Of a stretch of 64,000 nt of DNA, positions 8,861 through 18,551 are shown one piece after another. The notes beneath the pieces are model-generated. The model was not told the DNA's origin. It made no database searches and saw nothing but the letters and a program-made list of their open reading frames with translations. The position numbers were made by a program, and so were the translations under genes. Source of the DNA: an uncultured SAR86 cluster bacterium (lineage in GTDB: Bacteria > Pseudomonadota > Gammaproteobacteria > Magnimaribacterales > Magnimaribacteraceae); the NCBI GenBank assembly GCA_902517565.1, contig CABYCU010000001.1:1-64000 (forward strand), read 5' to 3'. Within the stretch, counting starts at the first letter, position 1, and the number at the start of each line of letters is the position of its first letter.

Positions 8861-9736
8861 TTAGTTTTTATCAATAGAATTATCTCTTAAGACTTTTATT
8901 TGTTCTAAATAAGTCACTAAACCATCTTCATCCTGGTTCTCAATAAGATGTTTTAGTTGCTTCAAACCTTCTTCAAAATCTCCTATAGAATTAATAATAT
9001 TTTTTTTGTTAGAGACAAGAATATCTTTCCACATAATAGGGTCGCTGGAAGCAATTCTTGTATAGTCTTCTAGGCTTCCACCAGAAAATTCAAAAGTTTT
9101 TTCGTGAAATGTACTAAATAAGCTTTGTGTTAATGCGTATGAGATTACATGAGGAAGGTGACTAGTTTTTGCAAAAATGACATCGTGATCATTAGCTGAA
9201 AGTATTTTTGTTTTGGACCCAAGTTGATTCCAAAATTTTATGATTCTATCTATATCTTTGAGATCATTAGTTTCATGAGGAGAAATCACAGAAACCTTAT
9301 TATCAAAAAGTTCTTTTTTTGAGTTGTTTAAACCACTTTTTTCTGAGCCTGCAATTGGATGAGATAGAACAAATTTATCTTTCACAGCTATAAACTCTTC
9401 AGACAAAATTTTAAGGATTTGAGATTTTGTACTCAGAGTATCGGTAAAAATAACTTCATCAGAAGGTTTCAGCGTAAGCACTAATTCTAAAGCCTCTTTA
9501 AATGATAATACTGGTGTGCAAAATATGACCAATAATTCATCTAGGGAATCAATATGAATATTATTATCATTAGTAATGAGCAAATCCTGATTGGCTTTTT
9601 TTACAATATCTATATCTTTATCTAATCCAAATACCTTTCCAGAATATGAAATATCTTTTAGCTTTTTAGCAATAGATCCACCGATCAACCCTAAACCCAC
9701 TATCAGGATATTATTAAAATCTTTTGTTTCGCTCAT
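8861..9736 (-). CDS. tyrA: Prephenate dehydrogenase
   Basis: Converts prephenate to 4-hydroxyphenylpyruvate for tyrosine synthesis using NAD(P). The Rossmann motif is ILIVGLGLIGGSIAKKL (about 11-27). Later blocks FVLSHPIAGSEKSGL (family HPIAG/GxE motif), VISPHETND and KTSHLPHVISYAL (catalytic-region His) are characteristic. It is a monofunctional 291-aa form with no chorismate mutase or ACT domain visible. It follows hisC with no gap and abuts aroA, the split equivalent of the Pseudomonas tyrA-aroA fusion. Confidence 0.93.
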   Translation of the reverse strand: MSETKDFNNILIVGLGLIGGSIAKKLKDISYSGKVFGLDKDIDIVKKANQDLLITNDNNIHIDSLDELLVIFCTPVLSFKEALELVLTLKPSDEVIFTDTLSTKSQILKILSEEFIAVKDKFVLSHPIAGSEKSGLNNSKKELFDNKVSVISPHETNDLKDIDRIIKFWNQLGSKTKILSANDHDVIFAKTSHLPHVISYALTQSLFSTFHEKTFEFSGGSLEDYTRIASSDPIMWKDILVSNKKNIINSIGDFEEGLKQLKHLIENQDEDGLVTYLEQIKVLRDNSIDKN

Positions 9737-10831
9737 CTAGCTTTGAGTGAGCTTTATTTTCTCTAAAAAGGTAATGTTCTCTTGAGGTAAGCCAATAGAA
9801 ACTCTCAAATGATTAGGCATTTTGTAGACGTTAAGAGACCTTACTATAACCCCCTCTTGTAAAAGCTTGTTAAAGGCATCTCTAGAATCTTGCTTACAAT
9901 CAAAAGAGATAAAATTGCCTTTACTAGGAAGGCAATCATATCCTTGAGATTCTAATCCGTAGTAAAGAAGTTCTTTTTGCTCGGCATTAAGATGAAGACA
10001 TTGCTTCATGAATTCATCATCTTCCAAGGCTTTCTCAGCGGCGAATAAAGCCAGAGAATTGGCATTAAATGGCTGTCTAACTCTATTAAGGTAATTGGCT
10101 ATATCTTCCGAAGATACAGAATATCCAATTCTAAATCCTGCAAGACCGTAAGCTTTAGAAAAACTTCTACTCATTATGAGATTAGGAAAATTTTCTAAGA
10201 TATCAAATTCAGCATCTTTAGTTTCAAAAGAAGAATAATCAAAATAAGCTTGATCTAATAAAACTATTATATCTTCGGGCACTCTTCCTAAAAAATCTAT
10301 TAACTCATCAAACTCAATAAAAGAACCAGTTGGATTGTTAGGATTGGCTATAAATATTAATTTAGTATTTTTCTCTACAGCATTAAGCATTGCTTGAAGA
10401 TCATGAGAAAAATCCTTAGCAGGAACTTCTATTCCTTTTGCTCCAACAGCTTTTACTACTAAGGGATAAACAGCAAAAGCATGTTCTGAAAAGATTGCAC
10501 TATCACCAGAGCTTAAGAAACTCCTAGCTATAAACTCGATTATGTCATTAGATCCATTCCCGATTGTTACTTGATTTGGTGATGTGTTAAATTTTCTGGC
10601 AATGCTCTCTTTTAACCTAGTGGCATTTCCATCTGGGTATCTATGGGTTTCTTTGAGGATCGCATCTATTGACTGTAAAACCTTTGGGCTCGGGCCTAAG
10701 GGATTCTCGTTACTGGCTAATTTAATTGCGTTTCTAATTCCAAGCTCTCTTTCAAGATCTTCAATTGGCTTTCCTGGTTCATAAGGGCTTAAACTGTCTA
10801 TACCTTTATTAATTAATTTTTTTAAATCCAT
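9737..10831 (-). CDS. hisC: Histidinol-phosphate aminotransferase
   Basis: PLP-dependent class I/II aminotransferase. It acts on histidinol phosphate, and members in this genomic context often also act on aromatic keto acids. The PLP lysine is K226 in SRSFSKAYGLAGFRIGY. The family blocks KLASNENPLGPSP (about 37-49), IANPNNPTG (about 161-169) and LLDQAYFDY are present. Length is 364 aa. Its place between pheA and tyrA is the HisHb arrangement described in Pseudomonas, so a dual role in histidine and phenylalanine/tyrosine synthesis is likely but inferred. Confidence 0.92.
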   Translation of the reverse strand: MDLKKLINKGIDSLSPYEPGKPIEDLERELGIRNAIKLASNENPLGPSPKVLQSIDAILKETHRYPDGNATRLKESIARKFNTSPNQVTIGNGSNDIIEFIARSFLSSGDSAIFSEHAFAVYPLVVKAVGAKGIEVPAKDFSHDLQAMLNAVEKNTKLIFIANPNNPTGSFIEFDELIDFLGRVPEDIIVLLDQAYFDYSSFETKDAEFDILENFPNLIMSRSFSKAYGLAGFRIGYSVSSEDIANYLNRVRQPFNANSLALFAAEKALEDDEFMKQCLHLNAEQKELLYYGLESQGYDCLPSKGNFISFDCKQDSRDAFNKLLQEGVIVRSLNVYKMPNHLRVSIGLPQENITFLEKIKLTQS

Positions 10832-10834
10832 AAA

Positions 10835-11911
10835 TTAACCTAGAGATTTGGGATAAGAACCAAGAATCTTAACTTCGATTTCTTTGCTAGCAAGGCTTGA
10901 TAATAATTTTTTTAGGAGCTCATCATCTTTGTGTCCGTCGCAATCTATAAAGAATGAATACTGCCACTTATTAACTTTTGAAGGCCTATAGGTAAGGTGA
11001 GACAAATTAACATTTAATTGACTGAAGGGTTCAAGCAAAGAGTAAAGAGCGCCCTCTTCGTTTTTTGTAGTAGCCATTATAGATGTCTTATCAGAATTAG
11101 TTTGTCCCGATTCTATATTACCTATTGTTAGAAAACGTGTGGTATTGCTTGAATAGTCTTCAATATTCTTACTAAGTATATCTAATCCATATTTCTTTGC
11201 AGCGAGATCACCAGCAATGGCGACGACTGAATTATCTTCGGTAACATTAGAAGCTGCTTTGGCATTGCTATTTACGCTTACTAATTTAACTCCTGGGCAA
11301 TAAGACTCTAACCATGCTCTGCATTGTCCAAGAGTTTGTTCATGGGCATGAATCTCGAACCCTTCTCTAGGTAATGGTTTGTTGTGCCCTAATAGATTAT
11401 GGTGTATTTCCATTTCTATTTCTCCGCAGATTTTTAGATCAAATTCACTTAGTAGATCTAAAGTCAAATTAACCGACCCTTCTGTAGAGTTTTCTATTGG
11501 AACAATCCCAAAATCAGATAACCCGCTATCAACAGATTCAAAAATTGACCTTATGGTTTCCTCTGGAATCTTATCTACTGACTTACCAAACTGACCTTGA
11601 AGTGCTGATTCAGAGAATGTGCCTTCAGGTCCTAAATAAGATATTGTAAAAGTCGATTCAGTAGACCGACAACTTGAAATTATCTCATTAAAAACGTTTT
11701 TAACTTGGTTGTCTTCTAAGGGGCCTTCATTTAAACCTGTCAACCGTTCTAGAATATTAGATTCTCTAGCCGGCTTATACTTATTACTGTCTTGTTTGGC
11801 TTCTCCAGCTTGAATGGCTAATTTTGCACGATTACTTAATAGGGATAGAATTTGATCATCAATATAATCAATTTCATCTCGTATTTTAGTCAGGTCATCG
11901 TTTGTGGACAT
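10835..11911 (-). CDS. pheA: Bifunctional chorismate mutase / prephenate dehydratase (P-protein)
   Basis: Makes phenylpyruvate from chorismate. The N-terminal chorismate mutase (AroQ type) covers about residues 5-90, including RDEIDYIDDQILSLLSNRAK. The dehydratase domain runs from ISYLGPEGTFSESA (about 90-103) to the catalytic NTTRF motif (256-260). A C-terminal ACT domain spans about 275-355. In it the usual Phe-sensing motifs GALV and ESRP read GALY (287-290) and TYRP (307-310), so feedback inhibition may be altered. Length 358 aa is normal. Six bases separate it from serC. Confidence 0.95.
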   Translation of the reverse strand: MSTNDDLTKIRDEIDYIDDQILSLLSNRAKLAIQAGEAKQDSNKYKPARESNILERLTGLNEGPLEDNQVKNVFNEIISSCRSTESTFTISYLGPEGTFSESALQGQFGKSVDKIPEETIRSIFESVDSGLSDFGIVPIENSTEGSVNLTLDLLSEFDLKICGEIEMEIHHNLLGHNKPLPREGFEIHAHEQTLGQCRAWLESYCPGVKLVSVNSNAKAASNVTEDNSVVAIAGDLAAKKYGLDILSKNIEDYSSNTTRFLTIGNIESGQTNSDKTSIMATTKNEEGALYSLLEPFSQLNVNLSHLTYRPSKVNKWQYSFFIDCDGHKDDELLKKLLSSLASKEIEVKILGSYPKSLG

Positions 11912-11917
11912 AACAAA

Positions 11918-12997
11918 TTAATTATATTTTTTTACAAATATATCCATGAACTCAATTAGCGCATCTACTCCCTCTTCCGGTAGTCCGTTATAAATACTAG
12001 CTCTCATTCCTCCAACAGATCTATGACCTTTTAGTGCCAACAAGCCGGCTTCTTTAGACTCATCTAAAAACTTGTCATTCAACTCATCATTTCCCAGTAA
12101 AAAAGGGACATTCATTATCGATCTGTTTTCTGCTTTTATGGTATTTGAATAAAAATTTGATGAATCAATATAGCTATATAGTTTCTTAGCCTTTCTATTA
12201 TTTATTATAGAAATTGCTTCGACTCCTCCTAAAGATTTGAGCCACTTAAATACCTTACCTGCAACATACCATGCAAATGTTGGAGGAGTATTAGACATTG
12301 ATTCACCTTCATGAATTAAAGTGTAATTCAAAAGATTTGGAGTTATAGGTTGTGCTTTACCTAATAAATCTTTCTTCACAATCACAAAGCCAAGGCCAGA
12401 AGGGCCAATATTTTTCTGAGCGCCTCCATAGATCAAAGAGAATTTGCTTACATCAATTGGCTCAGAAAGAATGCCAGAAGAGTAATCAGCAATAACAGGT
12501 ATTTTTGAATTATCTATAGATTTCAAACACAGACCCCCTATAGTTTCATTTGGGGTGTAATGAACATATGATGACTCTTCTGATAACTTCCAAGAATCTT
12601 GGGCAGGAAAATATTTAAAATCCTCTTCTTCAGACGTTGCAGCGATATGAACATTTGTATACCTCTCTGCTTCCTTTATAGAACGCTTTGCCCAGTGTCC
12701 ACTGTTTACATAATCAACAATGCCCTCAGGAGAAGCCAAATTTAAAGGGACCATAGCATTTTGCATAGTAGCGCCGCCATGAGTAAACAAAACTGCGTAA
12801 TCATCAGGTACCGACAATAAATCACGAAAGTCTGTTTCAGCTTGCTGAGCAATTTCAATGAATTCTGCGCTTCTGTGGCTTATCTCCATCACAGATAGTC
12901 CCAAGCCATTCCAATCTAATAATTCTTCTTGGACTTCTTTTAAAACTGGTTCGGGCATCGTCGCTGGCCCTGCACCAAAATTAAATTTTCTTGGCAT
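11918..12997 (-). CDS. serC: Phosphoserine aminotransferase
   Basis: PLP aminotransferase producing O-phosphoserine from 3-phosphohydroxypyruvate, and serving the pyridoxal phosphate pathway in gammaproteobacteria. The protein begins RKFNFGAGPATMPEPVL, the family N-terminus. HGGATMQNAMVPLNL binds the cofactor phosphate. The PLP lysine is K195 in YGGAQKNIGPSGL. The C-terminal GHRSVGGMRASIYN carries the substrate-binding Arg. It is 359 aa, and its start touches the gyrA stop codon, the conserved gyrA-serC order. Confidence 0.96.
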   Translation of the reverse strand: MPRKFNFGAGPATMPEPVLKEVQEELLDWNGLGLSVMEISHRSAEFIEIAQQAETDFRDLLSVPDDYAVLFTHGGATMQNAMVPLNLASPEGIVDYVNSGHWAKRSIKEAERYTNVHIAATSEEEDFKYFPAQDSWKLSEESSYVHYTPNETIGGLCLKSIDNSKIPVIADYSSGILSEPIDVSKFSLIYGGAQKNIGPSGLGFVIVKKDLLGKAQPITPNLLNYTLIHEGESMSNTPPTFAWYVAGKVFKWLKSLGGVEAISIINNRKAKKLYSYIDSSNFYSNTIKAENRSIMNVPFLLGNDELNDKFLDESKEAGLLALKGHRSVGGMRASIYNGLPEEGVDALIEFMDIFVKKYN

Positions 12998-15540
12998 TAT
13001 TCATCTCCTATGAATTCTTCACTAATAGGAGCAATACTGATCAACTTCTCAGACTCTTTCAGTCTAATTACAGTCACTCCCTGGGTATTTCTTCCAATAA
13101 TATTCACTTCAGCTACTCTGGTTCTGACAAGCATTCCTTTATCAGAAATGAGCATTAACTCATTATCTTCAGTTACTTGTGCGGCACCAATGAGTTGACC
13201 ATTCCTTTCAGAAATTTGCATTGCAATAACACCCTTAGCTCCTCTTCTTGTTTTTCTAAAATCAACAGATTTAGAGCGTTTACCATAACCATTTTCACTA
13301 ACAGTGAATATACTTGCCTCCTCTTCAGGAATTATCAAAGAAATTACATATTGTTCTTTATCAAGTTTTATACCTCTTACTCCTTTGGCTGTCCTTCCCA
13401 TAGATCTAACCTCTGTTTCTGAGAAGTGAGCTGCCTTTCCTGCATTTGTAACTAACATTACAAATTTACTGCCATCAGTTACAGTTGTGCCAACAAGCTC
13501 ATCACCTTCTTCTAAAGTGATAGCCCTTTTTCCACCCTTTCTTTGATTTTGGAATTCCGTTAAAACAGTCTTTTTAACGGTGCCGGCTTTTGTTGCCATA
13601 AGTACAAAATGTTTATCATCGTATTCCTCTACAGGAACCATACTTGTTATTCTTTCTCCATCACTGAGCTGTATCAGATTAACTAAAGGGCGACCTTTAG
13701 CTGCTCTACCTGCCGATGGAATTTCATAAACTTTCAACCAATAAACTTGCCCTAAATTGGAGAAGCAAAGAAGTGTTGTGTGTGTATTAGCTACTAAAAG
13801 TTGTTCAACAAAATCTTCATCCTTAACAGATGCAGCTGTTTTTCCCGTTCCTCCTCTTCTTTGTGCTCTATATTCTTCTAAGGGTTGAGTTTTTGCGTAT
13901 CCTTCGTGAGAAATTGTTACTACTCTGTCTTCAGGAGTAATGAGATCGGCCTCAGTTAGATCTGCTGCGGAGTCTTGTATTTCAGTTCTTCTGTCATCTT
14001 TGTATTTCTCTTGAACTTCCAAGAGTTCTTCTTTTACCACTTCTACAAGTCTTTCTGAATCGCCCAATATCTCTAGTAGATAAGTTATATGATCAATTAT
14101 TTCTTCATATTCTCTTATTAACTTATCCTGCTCAAGCCCTGTAAGCCTTTGTAGTCTCATATCCAGAATAGCTTGAGCTTGTTGTTCAGAAAGTTGGTAT
14201 GTTTTTCCAATTAACCCTACAGACTGGTCAGATATATCAATTTTGCAAGCATCAGGGCCTGCTTTTTCTAACATTGATATTATTTTTCCAGGTTTCCATT
14301 TCTTGGCTAATAATTTCTTCTTAGCTTCAGAGCCTTCTTTTGATTTTTTAATAAGATCAATCATCTCGTCTATATTTGCTAGTGCAATGGTAAGCCCTTC
14401 TAAAATATGACCTCTTTCTTTAGCTTTTCTTAAATCAAAAAAAGTTCTTCGAGAAACTACCTCTTTCCTATGATTAAAGAAAACAGACAAGATAGTCTTT
14501 AAATTTAATAGTTTTGGTTCTCCATCTATCAAAGCAACATTATTGATACCGAAGACAGTTTGCATTTGGGTTTGTGAATAAAGATTATTGAGAACTACAT
14601 CAGGGATTTGTCCGGACTTGAGCTCTATTACCACCCTAACCCCATCTTTATCTGACTCATCTCTTATATCTCTTATTCCTTCTAACTTTTTATCTCTAGA
14701 AAGTTCGGCTATTTTTTCTATCAGTCTGGCTTTAACTACTTGATAAGGCATTTCTGTAATGATTATTTTTGCTTTATCTTTTTCCTCATCTTCGAATTCC
14801 GTTTTAGCCCTAATTTTTACCCTTCCTCTCCCAGTTTCATATGCACTGACAATACCGGCCTTACCATTGATTATTGCTCCAGTCGGAAAGTCAGGACCTG
14901 GTATATGTTGCATCAATTCTTGAACAGTAATCTCTGGGTTTTCAATGAAAGCTAAACAAGCAGATAAAGATTCATTTAAATTATGAGGAGCCATATTTGT
15001 TGCCATGCCCACAGCAATACCTGCAGAACCATTTACAAGCATATTGGGAATCTTAGTTGGCAATACTTCTGGCATCATCTCTGTGCCATCGTAATTTTCT
15101 ACATAATTTACGGTTTCTTTCTCAAGGTCAGTTAGAAGCTCCTGAGATATTCGTGCCATTCTGACTTCTGTATATCTCTGTGCAGCTGGTCCATCTCCAT
15201 CCATAGATCCAAAATTTCCTTGCCCATCAACTAAAGGATATCTAAGGGACCACCATTGAGCCATTCTCACAATAGTTTCATAAGCGGCACTATCTCCGTG
15301 AGGATGATATTTACCTATTACATCTCCAACAATTCTTGCAGATTTTTTATGTGGTCTCCCAAAATCGTTATTTAAGACATGCATTGCATACAGAACTCTC
15401 CTGTGGACGGGTTTCAAACCGTCTCTTGCATCAGGCAAAGCTCTGCCAACAATAACGCTCATGGCGTAGTCTAGATAAGACTGTTTGAGCTCTTTACCTA
15501 TATCGACAGGTACTATTTCCTTGGCAGCAATTTCACCCAT
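12997..15540 (-). CDS. gyrA: DNA gyrase subunit A
   Basis: Breaks and rejoins DNA in gyrase; pairs with GyrB, which is not in this window. The catalytic tyrosine is Y123 in [13 protein letters not shown]. The quinolone-determining region reads [17 protein letters not shown], with S84 in the susceptible state and E88 where E. coli has Asp87. The tower and coiled coil extend to about residue 520. The C-terminal DNA-wrapping domain has six-blade-like repeats from about 535. The GyrA box, canonically QRRGGKG, reads QRRGGTG at 560-566. The protein ends without the acidic tail of E. coli GyrA. It opens the 15-kb minus-strand gene run. Confidence 0.97.
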   Translation of the reverse strand: MGEIAAKEIVPVDIGKELKQSYLDYAMSVIVGRALPDARDGLKPVHRRVLYAMHVLNNDFGRPHKKSARIVGDVIGKYHPHGDSAAYETIVRMAQWWSLRYPLVDGQGNFGSMDGDGPAAQRYTEVRMARISQELLTDLEKETVNYVENYDGTEMMPEVLPTKIPNMLVNGSAGIAVGMATNMAPHNLNESLSACLAFIENPEITVQELMQHIPGPDFPTGAIINGKAGIVSAYETGRGRVKIRAKTEFEDEEKDKAKIIITEMPYQVVKARLIEKIAELSRDKKLEGIRDIRDESDKDGVRVVIELKSGQIPDVVLNNLYSQTQMQTVFGINNVALIDGEPKLLNLKTILSVFFNHRKEVVSRRTFFDLRKAKERGHILEGLTIALANIDEMIDLIKKSKEGSEAKKKLLAKKWKPGKIISMLEKAGPDACKIDISDQSVGLIGKTYQLSEQQAQAILDMRLQRLTGLEQDKLIREYEEIIDHITYLLEILGDSERLVEVVKEELLEVQEKYKDDRRTEIQDSAADLTEADLITPEDRVVTISHEGYAKTQPLEEYRAQRRGGTGKTAASVKDEDFVEQLLVANTHTTLLCFSNLGQVYWLKVYEIPSAGRAAKGRPLVNLIQLSDGERITSMVPVEEYDDKHFVLMATKAGTVKKTVLTEFQNQRKGGKRAITLEEGDELVGTTVTDGSKFVMLVTNAGKAAHFSETEVRSMGRTAKGVRGIKLDKEQYVISLIIPEEEASIFTVSENGYGKRSKSVDFRKTRRGAKGVIAMQISERNGQLIGAAQVTEDNELMLISDKGMLVRTRVAEVNIIGRNTQGVTVIRLKESEKLISIAPISEEFIGDE

Positions 15541-15586
15541 AATTTATATCCAAAAATTTAATTTAGTATTGATAAGAAAGGAATAT

Positions 15587-15600
15587 CTTTCTAAAGAAAG
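15587..15600. repeat. Short palindrome upstream of gyrA
   Basis: CTTTCTAAAGAAAG is a perfect 14-base dyad with 6-base arms. It lies about 47 bases before the gyrA start codon, in the leader or near the transcription start. It could be an operator half or a chance AT-rich palindrome. Confidence 0.3.
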
Positions 15601-15638
15601 GTATTTATTTTGATGTGGTTTTCGCGGTATCAACTTGT

Positions 15639-15659
15639 GTCAATTTTAACATAATTGAC
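15639..15659. promoter_or_regulatory. Inverted repeat in the gyrA upstream region
   Basis: GTCAATT and AATTGAC form perfect 7-base arms around a 7-base spacer, about 100 bases upstream of gyrA. On the minus strand a TTTACA hexamer followed 17 bases later by TATGTT overlaps the first arm. The dyad could therefore be an operator on a gyrA promoter. No T-tract follows it, so it is not a terminator. The promoter call is weak; the dyad itself is exact. Confidence 0.4.
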
Positions 15660-15673
15660 CTTGAAAATCGTGT

Positions 15674-15696
15674 AAAAAAACTAGTTAAAACCTAGT
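15674..15696 (-). terminator. Probable intrinsic terminator after pntB
   Basis: Reading the minus strand just past the pntB stop codon, ACTAG, a 7-base loop and CTAGT form a 5-bp stem followed directly by a run of seven T. The stem is short but the T-tract is good, and it is the only such structure I found at an operon end in this window. Confidence 0.5.
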
Positions 15697-15698
15697 AA

Positions 15699-17084
15699 TT
15701 AGCCTTTAAACTCTGAAACTAAAGTAGATACAGTTTCTTTTGCATCTCCGAACAACATTCTAGTATTTGACTTAAAGAATAGAGGGTTTTGAATACCAGC
15801 AAAACCAGAGGCCATAGACCGTTTAGATACAAAAACTGTCTTCGCATTATCAACTTCAATGATAGGCATTCCGTATATGGGACTGCCTTCGTTATCTTTA
15901 GCATCAGGGTTTACAACGTCATTCGCTCCAATGACTATGCAAACATCAACTGTCTCCATTATCGGATTGACATCTTCAGGCTCGACCAACACATCATAAG
16001 AAACATTTGCTTCCGCAAGTAATACATTCATATGGCCTGGCATTCTTCCCGCAACAGGATGAATTGCGTACTTAACTTCCGCTCCGTTATCTTCTAATAA
16101 CTCACCTAACTCTCTAACAGCATGTTGGGCTTGAGCAACAGCCATTCCATACCCTGGAACGATCAAGACTGAAGAAGCTGCTTCGAGTATAAGATAAGCG
16201 TCCTGGGCTGTAATTGGCTTCACCTCACCTTGCTCTTCTGTTGATTGAGCCGCTGTGTCTGGTGCAGCACCAAAACCACTGAACAAAACATTCGCAAGGG
16301 ATCTATTCATTGCTTTGCACATGATATTTGTAAGGATCAATCCACTAGCCCCGACTAGAGCTCCTGCAACGATAAGAACATTGTTTAAAATTACAAATCC
16401 TGCTGCGCAAGCTGCTAAACCAGAGAAACTATTTAACAATGCAATCACGACTGGCATATCTGCACCACCGATCGGTATTACAAACAATATTCCAAGTAAA
16501 AAAGCTAGGAATGCTAAAAGCATGAGTGTCTGTTCAGCTGAAATATAGCTCTGAATGAAGAGCATATTTACGCCTACAATCATGATCACTATCAATAAAA
16601 GACCGTTAACAAACTGTTGTCCTTTGTAAAGATAAGGCTTGCCTGAAATCACTTCAGATAATTTTCCGTAGGCTATGAGACTTCCTGTAAAAGTCATACC
16701 GCCGATTAGAACGGTTAAAAAGATTGCACCCAAAAAAGCTGGACTATCAAAAGAACCAGAAACATATTCAGCAGAACCAACTAATAAACTTGCGATTCCA
16801 CCAAAACCGTTAAATATTGCTACCATTTCAGGCATTGAAGTCATTTTTACCTTAGTAGCAGCAAAATATCCCACGATACTTCCAGCGATTAAAGCCCCGG
16901 CAATATATCTATAATCAATTATATTTTGGTCCAGTAAAGTGATTAAAACAGCCAGTAACATACCTGAAGAAGAAAGGAAATTACCTCTTCTTGCTGTATC
17001 GGGTGACCCCAACATTTTGAGACCAACAATAAATAGGATTGAAGATGCGATATAAGATAAGTTAACTAAGATTGCTGTATCCAT
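15699..17084 (-). CDS. pntB: NAD(P) transhydrogenase subunit beta
   Basis: Membrane subunit of proton-translocating transhydrogenase, which makes NADPH from NADH using the proton-motive force. Residues 1 to about 265 hold some eight or nine membrane helices. The NADP(H)-binding domain III follows, with VLIVPGYGMAVAQAQHAVRE, then YAIHPVAGRMPGHMNVLLAE and VCIVIGANDVVNPDA. Length 461 aa matches PntB. It follows pntAb by 2 bases and ends the pnt operon. Confidence 0.96.
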   Translation of the reverse strand: MDTAILVNLSYIASSILFIVGLKMLGSPDTARRGNFLSSSGMLLAVLITLLDQNIIDYRYIAGALIAGSIVGYFAATKVKMTSMPEMVAIFNGFGGIASLLVGSAEYVSGSFDSPAFLGAIFLTVLIGGMTFTGSLIAYGKLSEVISGKPYLYKGQQFVNGLLLIVIMIVGVNMLFIQSYISAEQTLMLLAFLAFLLGILFVIPIGGADMPVVIALLNSFSGLAACAAGFVILNNVLIVAGALVGASGLILTNIMCKAMNRSLANVLFSGFGAAPDTAAQSTEEQGEVKPITAQDAYLILEAASSVLIVPGYGMAVAQAQHAVRELGELLEDNGAEVKYAIHPVAGRMPGHMNVLLAEANVSYDVLVEPEDVNPIMETVDVCIVIGANDVVNPDAKDNEGSPIYGMPIIEVDNAKTVFVSKRSMASGFAGIQNPLFFKSNTRMLFGDAKETVSTLVSEFKG

Positions 17085-17086
17085 AA

Positions 17087-17365
17087 CTATTTCTTCTTAA
17101 ACATTCCTAACATTCTATTCGTTACAAGGTATCCGCCCACGACATTTATAGAAGCAAAAAAAACAGCGGCCGTTCCAAGTGCAATTGTTACCGTTTCTGA
17201 TGATCCTGAAGACAAGATCGCTCCGACCAAAGTAATTCCAGATATAGCATTGGCCCCTGACATCAGAGGAGTATGCAGAGTAGAAGGAACTTTGGTTATC
17301 AACTCCACCCCTAAAAAGATTGATAGCACTAGTATGAATATTAAAAGTATGATCTGACTTTCCAT
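17087..17365 (-). CDS. pntAb: NAD(P) transhydrogenase subunit alpha part 2 (membrane)
   Basis: A 92-aa membrane piece carrying the three C-terminal helices of PntA (about residues 3-21, 36-55 and 62-82), with the family block VPSTLHTPLMSGANAISGIT. In E. coli this is fused to the NAD-binding part. Here it is a separate gene, as in alphaproteobacteria and some other lineages, lying 9 bases after pntAa and 2 bases before pntB. Confidence 0.92.
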   Translation of the reverse strand: MESQIILLIFILVLSIFLGVELITKVPSTLHTPLMSGANAISGITLVGAILSSGSSETVTIALGTAAVFFASINVVGGYLVTNRMLGMFKKK

Positions 17366-17374
17366 AATATTATT

Positions 17375-18493
17375 TTATTTTACCGATTCGTTAACAATAC
17401 TTCCTTGATGTGTAATCACACAACCTTTGAGTATTTCATCTTCCAAGTCAAAGCTTAACGTCTTATTATCCTTATCCCAAAACTCTTCAATCATATTGAA
17501 TAAATTCGAACCAAAGACCTGAGAGGCATCCTTAGCAACTTCTCCTGGCAAATTAGACATACCAATGATAGTTACACCTTCATGAAAAATATATTCATCA
17601 TTCTTTGAGCCTTCTACATTGCCGCCGGTTGAAACTGCCATATCGACGATCACACTTCCTGGTTGCATTGCTTCGACCATATCTTGGGTAATTATTCTAG
17701 GTGCAGGTCGACCGAAAACTTGTGCTGTGGTAATGATAACATCGGATTGAGAGCAAATTTTCTTCATTCCCTCTTGTTGCATTTTAATTTGTTCGGGGGT
17801 GAGTTCTTTAGCGTAGCCTTGATCAGTTTCTTCTGTATCACCGATATCTATTTTTACGAATTTGGCACCAAGTGATTTAACTTGCTCCTCAACAACTGGC
17901 CTTGTGTCGAATGCTTCAACTCTTGCACCCAACCTCTTTGCAGTAGCGATGGCCTGTAAACCTGCTACCCCTACTCCTACTACAAAGACTCTTGCTGGTG
18001 AAATAGTTCCAGCTGCCGTCATCATCATAGGGAAGGATTTTGAAAGTGTTCTTGAAGATTCAATAACTGCAGCATAACCAGCTAAATTAGCTTGGGAACT
18101 CAATGCATCCATCTTTTGAGCCCTGGTTATTCTCGGAACAAGTTCCATGCTGATAGAGCTGACACTAGCTGCTGCTAATTCAGATACTATTTGTTTTTCA
18201 TTGAATGGATCCAGAAAACTTATGTAAATTGTGTCTTTTTTAAGTAGTTGGATTTCATCACTATTAGGTTTATTAATTTTGCAGACTATTTGGGCTGAAT
18301 TAAATCCCTCTAATTTGTCGTGGCAAATAGTCGCTCCAGCATCAGAATAAATATCATCAGATACAAAAACGTTATCTCCTAAACCAGATTCAACAGTAAC
18401 CCCAAAACCTAAATCAATAAACTTCTTAGCTACTTCAGGTAAAATGGTCGCACGTATTTCAGGTGCCTCTTCTTTAGGAAAGAATATTTGCAT
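17375..18493 (-). CDS. pntAa: NAD(P) transhydrogenase subunit alpha part 1 (NAD-binding)
   Basis: Soluble NAD(H)-binding domain I of transhydrogenase, related to alanine dehydrogenase. It starts with MQIFFPKEEAPEIRATILPE. It contains SFLDPFNEKQIV, MELVPRITRAQKMDALSSQA and the dinucleotide-binding VVGVGVAGLQAIATAKRLGA, then the catalytic loop region around the RQD-like segment DTEETDQGYAKEL. At 372 aa it stops before the membrane helices. It is divergent from ubiG across 58 bases, which must hold both promoters. Confidence 0.95.
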   Translation of the reverse strand: MQIFFPKEEAPEIRATILPEVAKKFIDLGFGVTVESGLGDNVFVSDDIYSDAGATICHDKLEGFNSAQIVCKINKPNSDEIQLLKKDTIYISFLDPFNEKQIVSELAAASVSSISMELVPRITRAQKMDALSSQANLAGYAAVIESSRTLSKSFPMMMTAAGTISPARVFVVGVGVAGLQAIATAKRLGARVEAFDTRPVVEEQVKSLGAKFVKIDIGDTEETDQGYAKELTPEQIKMQQEGMKKICSQSDVIITTAQVFGRPAPRIITQDMVEAMQPGSVIVDMAVSTGGNVEGSKNDEYIFHEGVTIIGMSNLPGEVAKDASQVFGSNLFNMIEEFWDKDNKTLSFDLEDEILKGCVITHQGSIVNESVK

Positions 18494-18551
18494 AATAATT
18501 TCAACTAGGAAAAATAATTGTTAAAGCACAGTTTAAAGAAAAATAAAGACT
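18494..18551. promoter_or_regulatory. Divergent pntAa/ubiG intergenic region
   Basis: Only 58 AT-rich bases separate the two divergent start codons, so promoters for both operons must lie here or inside the coding ends. I see no convincing paired -35/-10 elements. A near-repeat GTTAAAG / GTTTAAAG occurs in the middle. Confidence 0.3.
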
